The position numbers and the translations under genes are program-made. The notes beneath the pieces were generated by a model, which did no database searches, was not told the DNA's origin, and saw only the letters and a program-made list of their open reading frames with translations. A stretch of DNA of 64,000 bases from Neptunitalea lumnitzerae (GTDB lineage: Bacteria; Bacteroidota; Bacteroidia; Flavobacteriales; Flavobacteriaceae). Below are positions 16,280 through 24,560 of the stretch, piece by piece (position 1 is the stretch's first letter; every line of letters begins with the position of its first letter). Location: contig NZ_BRVO01000001.1 in the NCBI RefSeq assembly GCF_027924185.1, positions 1,426,001 to 1,490,000 of the forward strand, given 5' to 3'.

Positions 16280-17098
16280 TTAATCCCAAAACTTATAAAA
16301 GTGAGCAACGGGTCCGTGTCCTTTTCCTAAGGTATAGTCTTTTCCTTCTACTAAGGCCTCGTGTAAATATTTAATACCTTGTTCAACTGCTTTTTCCATA
16401 GAGTTACCTTTTGCTAAAAAAGAAGCTATAGCAGCGGATAACGTACAACCCGTACCATGGGTGTTTGGTGTGTGTATCCTGTTGTTTTTAAAGGTATGTA
16501 TGGTATCAGTTGTAAAACTATATAAAACATCTGTCAATGTATCTTCTTCAAAGTGGCCTGCTTTTAATAGAACAGAAGTGTTGTATTGTTTTCCTAATAC
16601 GGTAGCATACTCAGCCAATGTTTCTTGATGCTCAATTTCTTTTCCAATTAATAAAGAAGCTTCAGGTAGGTTAGGGGTTATCAATGTGGCTATTGGTAAT
16701 AACTCATTTTTAAGGGTAGTTATAGCTTCTTCTCGTAACAACCGATCTCCCGAAGTTGCAATCATTACCGGGTCTAATACAATATTTTTAACAGGGTACT
16801 TAGCCAGTGCCTCTTTAACCGTTTGTATAACCTCGCTACTATGTAGCATCCCTATTTTTACCGCATCAAACGCAATATCTGAAAAAACAGCTTCTAATTG
16901 GTCCTTTAAAAAACTAACAGGAACCGCATGTATGCCTTGAACCCCTTGTGTGTTTTGAGCAGTTAACGCTGTTATTGCAGAGGCCGCATAGCATCCGCAA
17001 GCGGAGATTGCTTTAATATCTGCCTGTATGCCGGCACCACCACCAGAGTCGCTGCCTGCAATGGTAAGTACTTTATGATATTGTTTTATATTTTCCAT
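16280..17098 (-). CDS. thiD: Hydroxymethylpyrimidine/phosphomethylpyrimidine kinase
   Basis: This 272-residue ribokinase-fold enzyme phosphorylates HMP and HMP-phosphate to HMP-pyrophosphate for thiamine synthesis. The N-terminal GSDSGGGAGIQAD (15-27), the central VLDPVMIATSG and the late GTGCTLSAA nucleotide and anion-hole motif are all present. It is the last gene of the leftward thiM-thiE-tenA-thiD operon and overlaps tenA by 13 bases. Its stop codon abuts the stop of the convergent ATP-grasp gene, with no terminator between them. Confidence 0.96.
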   Translation of the reverse strand: MENIKQYHKVLTIAGSDSGGGAGIQADIKAISACGCYAASAITALTAQNTQGVQGIHAVPVSFLKDQLEAVFSDIAFDAVKIGMLHSSEVIQTVKEALAKYPVKNIVLDPVMIATSGDRLLREEAITTLKNELLPIATLITPNLPEASLLIGKEIEHQETLAEYATVLGKQYNTSVLLKAGHFEEDTLTDVLYSFTTDTIHTFKNNRIHTPNTHGTGCTLSAAIASFLAKGNSMEKAVEQGIKYLHEALVEGKDYTLGKGHGPVAHFYKFWD

Positions 17099-17742
17099 GA
17101 TTCTAATTGATAAGCGCTATCCCAAAATAACCATTCCATTTTAGAAGCCATTGTAAAGGCTTTTGTCATTTCGGCTTGTTGTTGTTCAGTAGCTTGTGAT
17201 GCTATTACGTTGGTAATTTCAATGGCCTTTCTAACAGATTCGGCAAAAGCCTCACCGCCATAGGTGTTTATCCATTCTTGGTATGGGTTTTCTGCTTTTG
17301 TTTGGTTCGCTAATATATAATCGCCTACTTCTTTATATATCCAAAAACATGGTAATACTGCTGCAATAGCTACTTCTAACGGTTTGGTGGCTAGTTGAGC
17401 TTCTAAATAATTTGTATAAAGGGTGCATGCAGGAGATTTTTCAATACTACTTGCTACATCAAAAGTTGTTAAAAAGGTTTTGTGTAGTTCTCTTTCTACC
17501 ATAATAGTTCCTGAAGAAAACTCAAGAAAATCTTGTACATGGTTGGCATCTGTAAGTTTACTGGCAATACCAGATAAAACTCTCCCAAATGTAGCTAGAT
17601 ACAAAGCGTCTTGCTGTATATAAAAAGAGAATTTTTCTTTGGGTAAAGTGCCCTCCATAAGTTCAGTAATAAACGGATGTAAAAGAATTTTATCGTAAAT
17701 AGGAGTAATGGTACTCCAAGCATTGGTACTCCATTTTGTCAT
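17086..17742 (-). CDS. tenA: Thiaminase II / aminopyrimidine aminohydrolase
   Basis: This 218-residue helical enzyme hydrolyses thiamine breakdown products such as aminomethyl-HMP to HMP for salvage. Key residues are visible: D45 in YIQQDALYL, the nucleophile C132 in VLPCFWIYKEVG, and the general acid E203 in KMEWLFWDSAY. The length matches the family. It overlaps thiE by four bases and thiD by 13, in line with coupled translation. The neighbouring thiM, thiE and thiD make a salvage role much more likely than a regulatory one. Confidence 0.95.
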   Translation of the reverse strand: MTKWSTNAWSTITPIYDKILLHPFITELMEGTLPKEKFSFYIQQDALYLATFGRVLSGIASKLTDANHVQDFLEFSSGTIMVERELHKTFLTTFDVASSIEKSPACTLYTNYLEAQLATKPLEVAIAAVLPCFWIYKEVGDYILANQTKAENPYQEWINTYGGEAFAESVRKAIEITNVIASQATEQQQAEMTKAFTMASKMEWLFWDSAYQLESWKI

Positions 17743-18362
17743 GATAATAATTGTTTTAAATGTTTAGCAGCTTTCTCGGGGGAAGGCGCTTTCATAATGG
17801 CAGATACTACAGCAATACCATTGGCACCTGCTTGTTTTATTTGTTGCGCATTGGTAGCATCAATCCCTCCAATAGCTACGGTTTTGTGTTTGGTAATAGT
17901 GCTTATTTTTGTTACCCCTTTTATTCCAAAAGCTATTTTAGTATCGGTTTTTGTAGGGGTGCTAAACACAGGAGAAATGCCAATATAGTCAACATCTAGT
18001 GTATTGGCTTCTTGTACTTGTTCATAGCTTTCTACAGAAAGACCTATAATTTTATCAGCACCTAGTAATTTTCTGGCAATGTGGTATGGCATGTCGTTTT
18101 GTCCAATATGCACTCCGTCTGCATCTATGGCTAAAGCAACATCTACTCGGTCGTTTATAATAAGCGGAACGCTATACGTACTTAAGATGGCTTTAAGTTG
18201 TTTAGCAATTTCTATAAAGGTTTTGGTGTCTGCTGTTTTTTCTCTTAGTTGTACCATAGTTACGCCTCCCTTAACCGCTTGCTCTACAACCGTAGGTAAT
18301 TCTTGTAAAGGAACCATGGAACTGTCTGTAACCAAATATAAAAGTAAGTCTGCAGTTTCCAT
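17739..18362 (-). CDS. thiE: Thiamine-phosphate synthase
   Basis: This 207-residue TIM-barrel enzyme joins HMP-pyrophosphate and thiazole phosphate to thiamine phosphate. Signature motifs are QLREK (38-42), IINDRVDVALAIDADGVHIGQ (a core motif, about 84-104), a GISPVFSTPTK loop and AIGGI near the C-terminus. It begins on the last base of the thiM stop (TAATG) and ends overlapping tenA by four bases. TPP riboswitch control is expected through the operon leader. Confidence 0.96.
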   Translation of the reverse strand: METADLLLYLVTDSSMVPLQELPTVVEQAVKGGVTMVQLREKTADTKTFIEIAKQLKAILSTYSVPLIINDRVDVALAIDADGVHIGQNDMPYHIARKLLGADKIIGLSVESYEQVQEANTLDVDYIGISPVFSTPTKTDTKIAFGIKGVTKISTITKHKTVAIGGIDATNAQQIKQAGANGIAVVSAIMKAPSPEKAAKHLKQLLS

Positions 18363-19159
18363 TATGCTTTGTATAAATCTGAAACTTCTTTAGCTGTAAT
18401 TGAATATAAAGCATCTAAAAAGTGTAATTGTAAAGTTCCTGGGCCTGTAGCTTTTTCTGCGGCTAACTCACCTGCAATGCCCATAATAGCCATAGCACTG
18501 GTACATGCTTCTAAGGTATTGTTTTCAATTACTGAAAAAGCCCCACATAGGGCAGAAGCCGTACAACCTAACCCAGTAACCTTTGGCATTAATGGATGTC
18601 CGTTTTCAATTGTATAGGTAGTTGTGCCATCAGTAATATAGTCGGTAGCTCCGCTGATAACTACAATACTATTTGTTTTTTTTGCTAGCTCTTTTGCTCC
18701 GGTTACAGCATCATCGGAAGCCATGGTACTATCTACACCTTTGGTTTGAATCCCCTCATTTACGAGTGCCATAATTTCAGAAGAATTCCCTCTAATAATG
18801 GTAGGATTACAGGTTTCAATAATTTCCCAACACGTTTTAGTTCTGAATGGTGTAGCACCTGCCCCAACAGGGTCTAAAATAATTGGAATACCTTTTTTGT
18901 TTGCAGCTTTACCAGCCGCTAGCATACCTTCTACCCATTGCGCATCTAGAGTTCCGATATTGATAACCAAAGTACCGGCAATGGCTACCATTGCTTCCAT
19001 TTCCTCTATTGCATGCGCCATTACAGGAGATGCGCCAACTGCTAGCAACGCATTGGCCGTATTATTCATAACTACGTAGTTGGTAATATTATGTACTAAA
19101 GGACTTTGCTCTTGTACTAATTGAAGATTCTTAATAATGTTTTCTTTGTTGAGTTTCAT
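18362..19159 (-). CDS. thiM: Hydroxyethylthiazole kinase
   Basis: This 265-residue ribokinase-fold enzyme phosphorylates 4-methyl-5-hydroxyethylthiazole for thiamine salvage. The N-terminal VHNITNYVVMNNTANALLA and GASPVMAHA segments, RGNSSEIMAL, and the C-terminal GLGCTASALCGA anion hole are characteristic. It is the first gene of the operon and starts about 17 bases after the attenuator hairpin of a TPP riboswitch. De novo thiC, thiG, thiS and thiH are absent here, so the operon reads as salvage. Confidence 0.96.
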   Translation of the reverse strand: MKLNKENIIKNLQLVQEQSPLVHNITNYVVMNNTANALLAVGASPVMAHAIEEMEAMVAIAGTLVINIGTLDAQWVEGMLAAGKAANKKGIPIILDPVGAGATPFRTKTCWEIIETCNPTIIRGNSSEIMALVNEGIQTKGVDSTMASDDAVTGAKELAKKTNSIVVISGATDYITDGTTTYTIENGHPLMPKVTGLGCTASALCGAFSVIENNTLEACTSAMAIMGIAGELAAEKATGPGTLQLHFLDALYSITAKEVSDLYKA

Positions 19160-19175
19160 ACTTACATATTTAAAA

Positions 19176-19215
19176 TAAAAACGTCATTTCCTGATACGGT
19201 ATAAGGAAATGACGT
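19176..19215 (-). terminator. Attenuator terminator of the TPP riboswitch
   Basis: On the leftward strand a 12-bp perfect stem (ACGTCATTTCCT / AGGAAATGACGT, 11-base loop) is followed by a U-rich run, just before thiM. It lies about 36 bases downstream of the aptamer, as expected for a transcription-terminating expression platform. Confidence 0.85.
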
Positions 19216-19250
19216 GTCTATGTTTTTTGAAACAAACATTAAAATTAACA

Positions 19251-19323
19251 TCATTCCCTACGCTGGTACTAACCAGATCAGGTAAACGGGTATCATCTCA
19301 GCCATACATGGCACCCCGAAATG
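19251..19323 (-). promoter_or_regulatory. TPP riboswitch aptamer (thi box)
   Basis: Read leftwards, the conserved TPP aptamer elements appear in order: CGGGGTGCC, GGCTGAGA, ACCC, ACCTGATCTGG, TACCAGCG and TAGGGAA. The ends CATTTC and GGAATG can pair as P1. It controls the downstream thiM-thiE-tenA-thiD operon; TPP binding is expected to favour the terminator at 19176-19215. Confidence 0.96.
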
Positions 19324-19342
19324 TTATGGTAAATGTACAATA

Positions 19343-19370
19343 TATAAATAGCTTGGTAAAGCTATTTATA
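19343..19370 (-). terminator. Hairpin directly after the hxlR gene
   Basis: A 12-bp AT-rich stem (TATAAATAGCTT / AAGCTATTTATA, 4-base loop) begins at the base after the hxlR stop codon. The tail is only moderately U-rich. It probably helps separate hxlR from the riboswitch leader. Confidence 0.5.
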
Positions 19371-19760
19371 TTAATAATCTTCTTTAATTTTTTCTCTGTG
19401 ATTTAATCCCCATTTGTATAATTCCTGTATGGCGTTGTCTAAAGTTTTACCATAAGGGGTTAAAGCATATACTAAGATGTTCGTATCATCATCTCTTTTT
19501 ATCTTGGTTACCAGTTTGTTTAATTCCAATTCTTTCAATTCTTTGGCTAACATTCGGTCTGTAATTTTAGGAATATCTCTGCTTATTTCATTAAAGCGTT
19601 TGTCGCCAAAAGTAAGGGATACTATAATGGGTAATTTCCATTTTCCATTAATTACGTATAAGCTGTCCTGAACAGCTTTCATGGCTTTTAAACAGTTTTC
19701 AGGATTTTTCTCATCATGTTCTAATATTTCTATATCGGCTAATGGTGAAATTTTGTTCAT
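19371..19760 (-). CDS. HxlR-family winged-helix regulator
   Basis: This 129-residue protein matches the HxlR layout: ENCLKAMKAV, NGKWKLPIIVSL (38-49), RFNEISRDIPKITDRMLAKEL and a C-terminal LTPYGKTLDNAI. C23 sits where redox- or electrophile-sensing relatives such as YodB and QorR have a conserved cysteine. I chose the ATG giving MNKISPL rather than one 45 bases upstream because the latter lies in the shared promoter region. It is divergent from the azoreductase gene, the classic arrangement for an HxlR repressor of a quinone or azo reductase. Confidence 0.9.
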   Translation of the reverse strand: MNKISPLADIEILEHDEKNPENCLKAMKAVQDSLYVINGKWKLPIIVSLTFGDKRFNEISRDIPKITDRMLAKELKELELNKLVTKIKRDDDTNILVYALTPYGKTLDNAIQELYKWGLNHREKIKEDY

Positions 19761-19806
19761 GGTAATATGTTTGTAGTGTAGTCTATTTATAGGTGTTACT
19801 ATCATT

Positions 19807-19844
19807 AAGTATAGTGTATAGCTATCTAATAGTACTTACTTTTG
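19807..19844 (+). promoter_or_regulatory. azoR promoter with possible HxlR operator
   Basis: A consensus -7 box TACTTTTG (19837-19844) lies 75 bases before the azoR start. Directly upstream is an AT-rich imperfect dyad bounded by AAGTA and TACTT with ATAGCTAT in the middle (19807-19837), well placed for repression by the divergent HxlR protein. Confidence 0.45.
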
Positions 19845-19919
19845 TATAGCAAAAATAAGAAATATTTTAAGACCTCTTGGAGAGGTATATCCCCCCAAGC
19901 GCAAAATCTAATAGAAATT

Positions 19920-20528
19920 ATGAGTAAAACAATTTTAAAAGTAGTTAGTAGTTTTAGAGGTGATCAATCTGCAAGTAATGCTTTAGCTGATGCAATTGTA
20001 GCAAAATTACTGTCTGAAAATGAAGGAGCTAAAGTAGAGGTAAGAGATGTAAGTAAAGGTATGGCACACTTAGATGCTCAATTATTTACAGCCTTTATAA
20101 CACCAGAAGCTGATAGAACTGAAGATCAAAAAGCAGCAGTTGCAGTTTCTGATGCTATGATAGAAGAATTATTTAAAGCAGATTACTTGGTTATTGGTGT
20201 ACCAATGTATAATTTCACTATTCCTTCAGTATTAAAGTCATGGTTAGATCATGTTGCTAGAGCTAACGTTACCTTTAAATATACAGAAAGCGGTGCCGTT
20301 GGTTTGGTAGAAGATACAAAAGCATATTTGGCAATAGCAACTGGAGGTATTTATACAGATGCTGCTAATGCTCCTTATGATTTTACCGAAAGTTACCTAA
20401 AAGCAACTTTGGCATTTATAGGTGTTACAGATGTTGAAACTTTTAGAGCAGAAGGAATGGCTATTCCTGATCTAGCCGAAGGAGCTGTAGATAAAGCTAT
20501 TAAAACAGTTGAAGCATTTAGTTTTTAA
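19920..20528 (+). CDS. azoR: FMN-dependent NADH-azoreductase
   Basis: This 202-residue flavodoxin-fold enzyme reduces quinones, azo compounds and related electrophiles with NADH. The family's length is about 200. Visible motifs are VVSSFRGDQSASNALADAI (phosphate loop), VIGVPMYNFTIPSVLKSWLDHV and ATGGIYTD. I start at MSKTILKVV; the extra 26 residues of a longer reading are unlike the family. A divergent HxlR gene probably controls it, and a bidirectional terminator follows. Confidence 0.93.
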   Translation: MSKTILKVVSSFRGDQSASNALADAIVAKLLSENEGAKVEVRDVSKGMAHLDAQLFTAFITPEADRTEDQKAAVAVSDAMIEELFKADYLVIGVPMYNFTIPSVLKSWLDHVARANVTFKYTESGAVGLVEDTKAYLAIATGGIYTDAANAPYDFTESYLKATLAFIGVTDVETFRAEGMAIPDLAEGAVDKAIKTVEAFSF

Positions 20529-20550
20529 TTTAATTTTTCCTTTAAATTTT

Positions 20551-20588
20551 AAAAAGGTCAATGTTTACAAGAGCATTGACCTTTTTTC
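20551..20588. terminator. Bidirectional intrinsic terminator
   Basis: A 13-bp stem AAAAAGGTCAATG / CATTGACCTTTTT with a 10-base loop lies between the convergent azoR and phosphodiesterase genes. Confidence 0.9.
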
Positions 20589-20594
20589 TTTTAA

Positions 20595-21887
20595 TTATTC
20601 TGTTAATACAGATTGTAATGCTTCAAGTTTTCCGTCAATGGTATCTGTAATATTTAGTTGAAGCAGATGTGCTATCAAAGGATAAATATGTACGTTTTCA
20701 ACAGCTGATTGCACATAGTTCTTTTTAATATTAGGCCCCTCTATATAGAAAATAGCTCCCATGTTTGTATTTTTAAAAGGATCATACCCATGAGTACCGC
20801 TTGGTTTCATGGCTTTAGAGCGTTTACTTTTTCTGTAGGTAATGGTTTTTGGTGCTTCGGTAATTAATACCAAATCTCCTATTTTATCAGGGTTTTGATA
20901 GTTTAGGTAGTTAGGTACAGCCTCTTGTTTATAGGTTTTGAAGCCTGTTTGTTGAGAAAGAATGTTGTATAACCTTTCTTTTTCGGTATCATCGGTAGTG
21001 TAAATCATGGCTACAGGGCCTTTGTAAAACTTATTTTCGCCCATATCTATATAGTCGTGTAAATTAATTTCTGCTGTCACATCATCCATACCATGGTCTG
21101 AAGTAACAATTAGATACACAGGAAGGTTTGATTTTTTAATACCTTCTCTAAGTAATTCAATTTGGTGGTCTACTAGTGCTACAGCATTTTTAACTTTGTT
21201 GTTGTCTGTTCCAAAACGGTGACCTTGTGTATCTACAATAGAAAAGTATAAAGTTATCATGTGGGGTCTTCTTTCTTCAGGTAATTCTAACCATTCTAGT
21301 ACACGCTTTACACGGTGCTCATATAATCTTTGTTGGTTAAATATGTAATAATAGGTAGGGTGCATACCATTTATATTGGCTTCTGAGCCTACCCAAAAAT
21401 AAGAGGCGCTACACATACCTTGTTGTTGAGCTAAATTCCAGATAGGAGTACCGCCATACCATGCTCCATTTTCTACTACTTCTCTTTTACTTATTTTGTA
21501 TTGTTCTTGTTTCTTTTTATCGTAAAACGAGTTGGAAACAATACCATGATGGCCAGGGTACAACCCTGTTGCTATGCTATAATGATTTGGGAATGTTTTA
21601 GAAGGAAAGCTAGGGATTAATTGTTCAACCGAACTTCCGCTTTTTGCCATCTCCAAGATGTTTGTAGCGTTGTATTTTTGAGCGTAGTCATGTCTAAAAC
21701 CGTCTATAGAAACCATAATAACGTATGGTTTTTCAAGCGTTTCTTTTGAGTTTGTGATTTCGGTATTGGTAATTTCTTGGGCAACAGTTTCTTCGTAAGA
21801 GATGTTTTCTTGCCCCATTGCTATAAGAGAAACTAAGAACAAGGTACTGGTACTTAGTGTTTGAATTACTTGTTTTAAAAAACTCAT
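20595..21887 (-). CDS. ENPP-like alkaline phosphatase superfamily phosphodiesterase
   Basis: This 430-residue exported protein has an N-terminal signal sequence (about residues 1-25, ending at MGQE). The catalytic domain shows metal ligand D62 in VSIDGFRHDY, the nucleophile T98 in SFPSKTFPNHYSIATG, GHHGIVSN, SDHGMDDV and GTHGYD near the end. This is the type I phosphodiesterase/nucleotide pyrophosphatase pattern; likely substrates are extracellular nucleotides or phosphodiesters. It is a single-gene transcript facing azoR. Confidence 0.92.
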   Translation of the reverse strand: MSFLKQVIQTLSTSTLFLVSLIAMGQENISYEETVAQEITNTEITNSKETLEKPYVIMVSIDGFRHDYAQKYNATNILEMAKSGSSVEQLIPSFPSKTFPNHYSIATGLYPGHHGIVSNSFYDKKKQEQYKISKREVVENGAWYGGTPIWNLAQQQGMCSASYFWVGSEANINGMHPTYYYIFNQQRLYEHRVKRVLEWLELPEERRPHMITLYFSIVDTQGHRFGTDNNKVKNAVALVDHQIELLREGIKKSNLPVYLIVTSDHGMDDVTAEINLHDYIDMGENKFYKGPVAMIYTTDDTEKERLYNILSQQTGFKTYKQEAVPNYLNYQNPDKIGDLVLITEAPKTITYRKSKRSKAMKPSGTHGYDPFKNTNMGAIFYIEGPNIKKNYVQSAVENVHIYPLIAHLLQLNITDTIDGKLEALQSVLTE

Positions 21888-21961
21888 TTGCTTTCTAGTT
21901 TAAAAGGGAAAGATACTAAAAAGAGTAGTTGTAACTATGCGGTTTTCAGTTGCGATAATGT

Positions 21962-21969
21962 TATTTTTG
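21962..21969 (+). promoter_or_regulatory. -7 box of the hemolysin III family gene
   Basis: TATTTTTG is a perfect TAnnTTTG box 16 bases before the start codon; no clear -33 box is seen. Confidence 0.45.
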
Positions 21970-21985
21970 TAATAAAAAGGAAGCG

Positions 21986-22612
21986 ATGGCTAATCAAACA
22001 CAAAAAGAAGAGTTTTACAATGCATTAACCCACGGAATAGGGTTTTTGTTAAGTCTTTTAGGGTTTGTTTTATTGTTGTATTATCAGCACGAATCAAAGG
22101 TTTGGAATTTTACTAGTATTCTTTTGTATGCTGTATCTCTTAGCTTTTTGTATATGGTTTCAACTCTTTATCACTATGCTAAAAACGAAAAAAAGAAATA
22201 CTACTTTAGAATATTAGACCATATTAGTATTTATTACTTAATAGCCGGTACTTATAGCCCAGTAGTGTTACTTACCCTTAGCCATAGTAAAGGTTGGTTA
22301 CTGTTTTGGCTAGTTTGGGGTATAGCAGCGGTGGGTACGTTATTAAAAATATTCTTTACAGGAAAGTTTGAGGTTGTGTCTTTGGTACTCTATTTAGTGA
22401 TGGGGTGGCTAATTATGTTTGATATAAGTACGCTAAAAGAAGTTTTGCCTGCAGGTGGTATGAACCTTTTAATTGCAGGCGGAATAGCATATAGTGGTGG
22501 TATTGTTTTTTATGTATGGGAGAAATTACCTTTTAATCATGTGATATGGCATTTATTTGTACTAGCGGGTAGTATATGCCATTATTTAATGATTTTTATG
22601 TACATTATATAG
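21986..22612 (+). CDS. Hemolysin III / TrhA family membrane protein
   Basis: This 208-residue protein has seven predicted helices and the PAQR/HlyIII motifs: ALTHGIG near the N-terminus, STLYH, LDHISIYYLIAGTYSP, and the C-terminal HVIWHLFVLAGSICHY with histidines expected to bind zinc. Bacterial members (TrhA, YqfA) have been linked to membrane energetics and fluidity, and the haemolysin name is historical. It ends 8 bases inside the 3' end of the convergent DUF4268 gene, with no terminator between. Confidence 0.92.
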   Translation: MANQTQKEEFYNALTHGIGFLLSLLGFVLLLYYQHESKVWNFTSILLYAVSLSFLYMVSTLYHYAKNEKKKYYFRILDHISIYYLIAGTYSPVVLLTLSHSKGWLLFWLVWGIAAVGTLLKIFFTGKFEVVSLVLYLVMGWLIMFDISTLKEVLPAGGMNLLIAGGIAYSGGIVFYVWEKLPFNHVIWHLFVLAGSICHYLMIFMYII

Positions 22613-23033
22613 CCTTTATAACATCTTCGTAATCTCTGTAAAAAGCCTCGAATTTTTGCATAGTTTCATTTAAGAATACCATGGCTTCTTGCCAAGTATT
22701 TTTGTTATGTATAGAAACTCCCGTTTTTTCAACATAGATTCTAGAAATTTCTTTTCCGTTTTCAAGAAAAAAACAATCTTCATAAATTACATCAGGAATG
22801 GTTTCTTCTAGTAAACTTTTTAAAGACACCATTTTTTCATAATAAGCAATTCTTTTTTCTAGGTCTTGATCTTCAATATCAATCATTACCCTTGCTTTTT
22901 TGGTGTCAAAATGAAACTTAAAGCTAAAATCTTTAATTTTTGTGTGGTATAAAATCCATTTGGTTGGAAATGATTTTCCAAAAGATATCCAAAATTCTTG
23001 TCGTATTTTTCTTGATTCTTCTCTGCTAAACAT
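22605..23033 (-). CDS. DUF4268 domain protein
   Basis: This 142-residue protein begins MFSREESRKIRQEFWISFGK and has KWILYHTKIKDFSFKFHFD, features of DUF4268. The fold is related to nuclease-like or helix-rich domains, but no function is established. It is likely soluble: no signal or membrane segment is visible. It is the last gene of a leftward run methyltransferase-ZIP-DUF4268, 6 bases after the ZIP gene, and overlaps the hemolysin III gene at the 3' end. Confidence 0.8.
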   Translation of the reverse strand: MFSREESRKIRQEFWISFGKSFPTKWILYHTKIKDFSFKFHFDTKKARVMIDIEDQDLEKRIAYYEKMVSLKSLLEETIPDVIYEDCFFLENGKEISRIYVEKTGVSIHNKNTWQEAMVFLNETMQKFEAFYRDYEDVIKAI

Positions 23034-23039
23034 ATTTTT

Positions 23040-23735
23040 CTAATCAATAAAATAAGCGGCTATAACACCTAAAATAATTACTAGTATTTTGCTAAGGTTA
23101 AACTTATGGTTTTCTGAGCTTTCAAACAAGATGGTGCTACCAATATGTAATAATACCCCAATAACTAAAGCCGAAATATAGGCTTCATATTCGTGGAAAA
23201 TAGTAAGGTTTGTGTTTAAAAAAGTTCCCAGTGGGGTCATTAATGCAAACATTAATAAGAATGCTGCAATTTTTGGTTTGCTAATATCCGACTCTAAAAA
23301 GAAGGTACTTAAAATAATTGCAACAGGCAGTTTATGAATTACTATTCCGTATACCAATGTGTCATGGTGGTGCAGCGGAAACCCTTCTAATAACGCGTGA
23401 ATACTTAAACTAGTAAAAAGCATCCAAGGAAAGCTTTTTTGTTTCTTGTTTAAGTGTACATGGCCATGTTCTGCTCCTTTAGAGAAAAATTCTAAAAAGA
23501 TTTGCAAAAGAATACCAGCCATTAGAAAAATACCAATAGTTTTAGTATCAGTTTCATGTTCATGTTCATGGTGGTGACCATAAACTTCAGGTAATAAAGA
23601 AAAAGCCGTTAGCGATAATAAAAAAGCACCACTAAAGGCTAGTAATAATTTTAGATTATTGGAATTTTTGGGGTGAATTGTCACTACAAACCCAAATCCA
23701 ACTAGTACTGATACAATGGGTAAAATGTAGTTCAT
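23040..23735 (-). CDS. ZIP family divalent metal transporter
   Basis: This 231-residue inner membrane protein has about eight helices and a histidine-rich cytoplasmic loop (H54-H60, HHHEHEH), followed by HALLEGFPLHHH and IVIHKLPVAIIL, the metal-site helices IV and V of ZIP carriers. It probably imports zinc or iron. The last base of the methyltransferase stop region overlaps its start by one base, so the two are coupled. Metal specificity cannot be deduced. Confidence 0.9.
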   Translation of the reverse strand: MNYILPIVSVLVGFGFVVTIHPKNSNNLKLLLAFSGAFLLSLTAFSLLPEVYGHHHEHEHETDTKTIGIFLMAGILLQIFLEFFSKGAEHGHVHLNKKQKSFPWMLFTSLSIHALLEGFPLHHHDTLVYGIVIHKLPVAIILSTFFLESDISKPKIAAFLLMFALMTPLGTFLNTNLTIFHEYEAYISALVIGVLLHIGSTILFESSENHKFNLSKILVIILGVIAAYFID

Positions 23736-24481
23736 TATTTAAAAATTAGGATCATTCTATCGGATTCTTTTTCGTCAAATTTTTTTAGTTTATAATCTCC
23801 AAAAACATCTAAAAGGTATATACCAGCTTGTTCAAAGTAGTTTTCAAAATCTTGTAAAGTGAGTGCTTTAACCCGTTCTGTAAAGTCATAGTCTTCACCA
23901 TCTTTACTAAATTTTATATTCTTGAAAATATAGCCGTCTTCTACATATTTATGTATGTTAAAGGTAATACCTTCTACTGTTTTCTCCTCTTTAGACGTTA
24001 AACACTCTATAACCTTTCTTGTGTTCATAAAATCTATTACACCAAAACCGGTTTCATTCAAGTTTTCTTTTAACGCTTTTAATGCTTGTAGGTTATCTTC
24101 TTCATTTTCAAAATATCCAAAACTGGTAAACAGATTAAAAACTGCATCAAATTTTTTGGAGTAGGGGTTGCACATATCGTGTACTTCAAAAAACAAGTTG
24201 GGGTTTTCGTATTTTTTCGCATAGGCAATGTTTTCTTCAGAAATATCAATTCCGGTAACATTATAACCTATAGAGTTTAAATAAATACTGTGTCTACCTC
24301 TACCACAGGCTACATCTAAAATATGGGCTTGCTCTGGTAAGTTAAGGTAGTTGGTTAGTGTATCCATAAACCCTTTTGCCTCACTATAATCATGGTTTTT
24401 ATAGAGAATGTGGTAAAAAGGGGTATTGAACCAACAGGCATACCATCCGTTATTATCAGATGTTTTTTTAAATATGGACAC
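23735..24481 (-). CDS. Class I SAM-dependent methyltransferase
   Basis: This 248-residue soluble protein has the SAM-binding motif I ILDVACGRGRHSIYLN (54-69), acidic motif VTGIDISEENI, and motif FDAVFNLFTSFGYF. Its closest look is the Methyltransf_25 type acting on small molecules. It overlaps the ZIP gene by one base and is divergent from the THUMP methyltransferase gene with 79 bases between. The substrate is not evident. Confidence 0.88.
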   Translation of the reverse strand: MSIFKKTSDNNGWYACWFNTPFYHILYKNHDYSEAKGFMDTLTNYLNLPEQAHILDVACGRGRHSIYLNSIGYNVTGIDISEENIAYAKKYENPNLFFEVHDMCNPYSKKFDAVFNLFTSFGYFENEEDNLQALKALKENLNETGFGVIDFMNTRKVIECLTSKEEKTVEGITFNIHKYVEDGYIFKNIKFSKDGEDYDFTERVKALTLQDFENYFEQAGIYLLDVFGDYKLKKFDEKESDRMILIFK

Positions 24482-24520
24482 TTAATTTTTATCTAAAAAG
24501 TTAATCTTACAAATTTACTG

Positions 24521-24528
24521 TATTTTTG
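24521..24528 (+). promoter_or_regulatory. -7 box of the THUMP methyltransferase gene
   Basis: TATTTTTG matches TAnnTTTG perfectly, 32 bases before the start codon. Confidence 0.45.
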
Positions 24529-24560
24529 TTGAAAATTTACCATGTTTATAAAATTGAGGT

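Noticed and set aside
17821-17835. TTGGCACCTGCTTGT as a second sigma-54 promoter
   Set aside because: It is antisense within thiE, has a three-base spacer rather than four and no following RNA or terminator.
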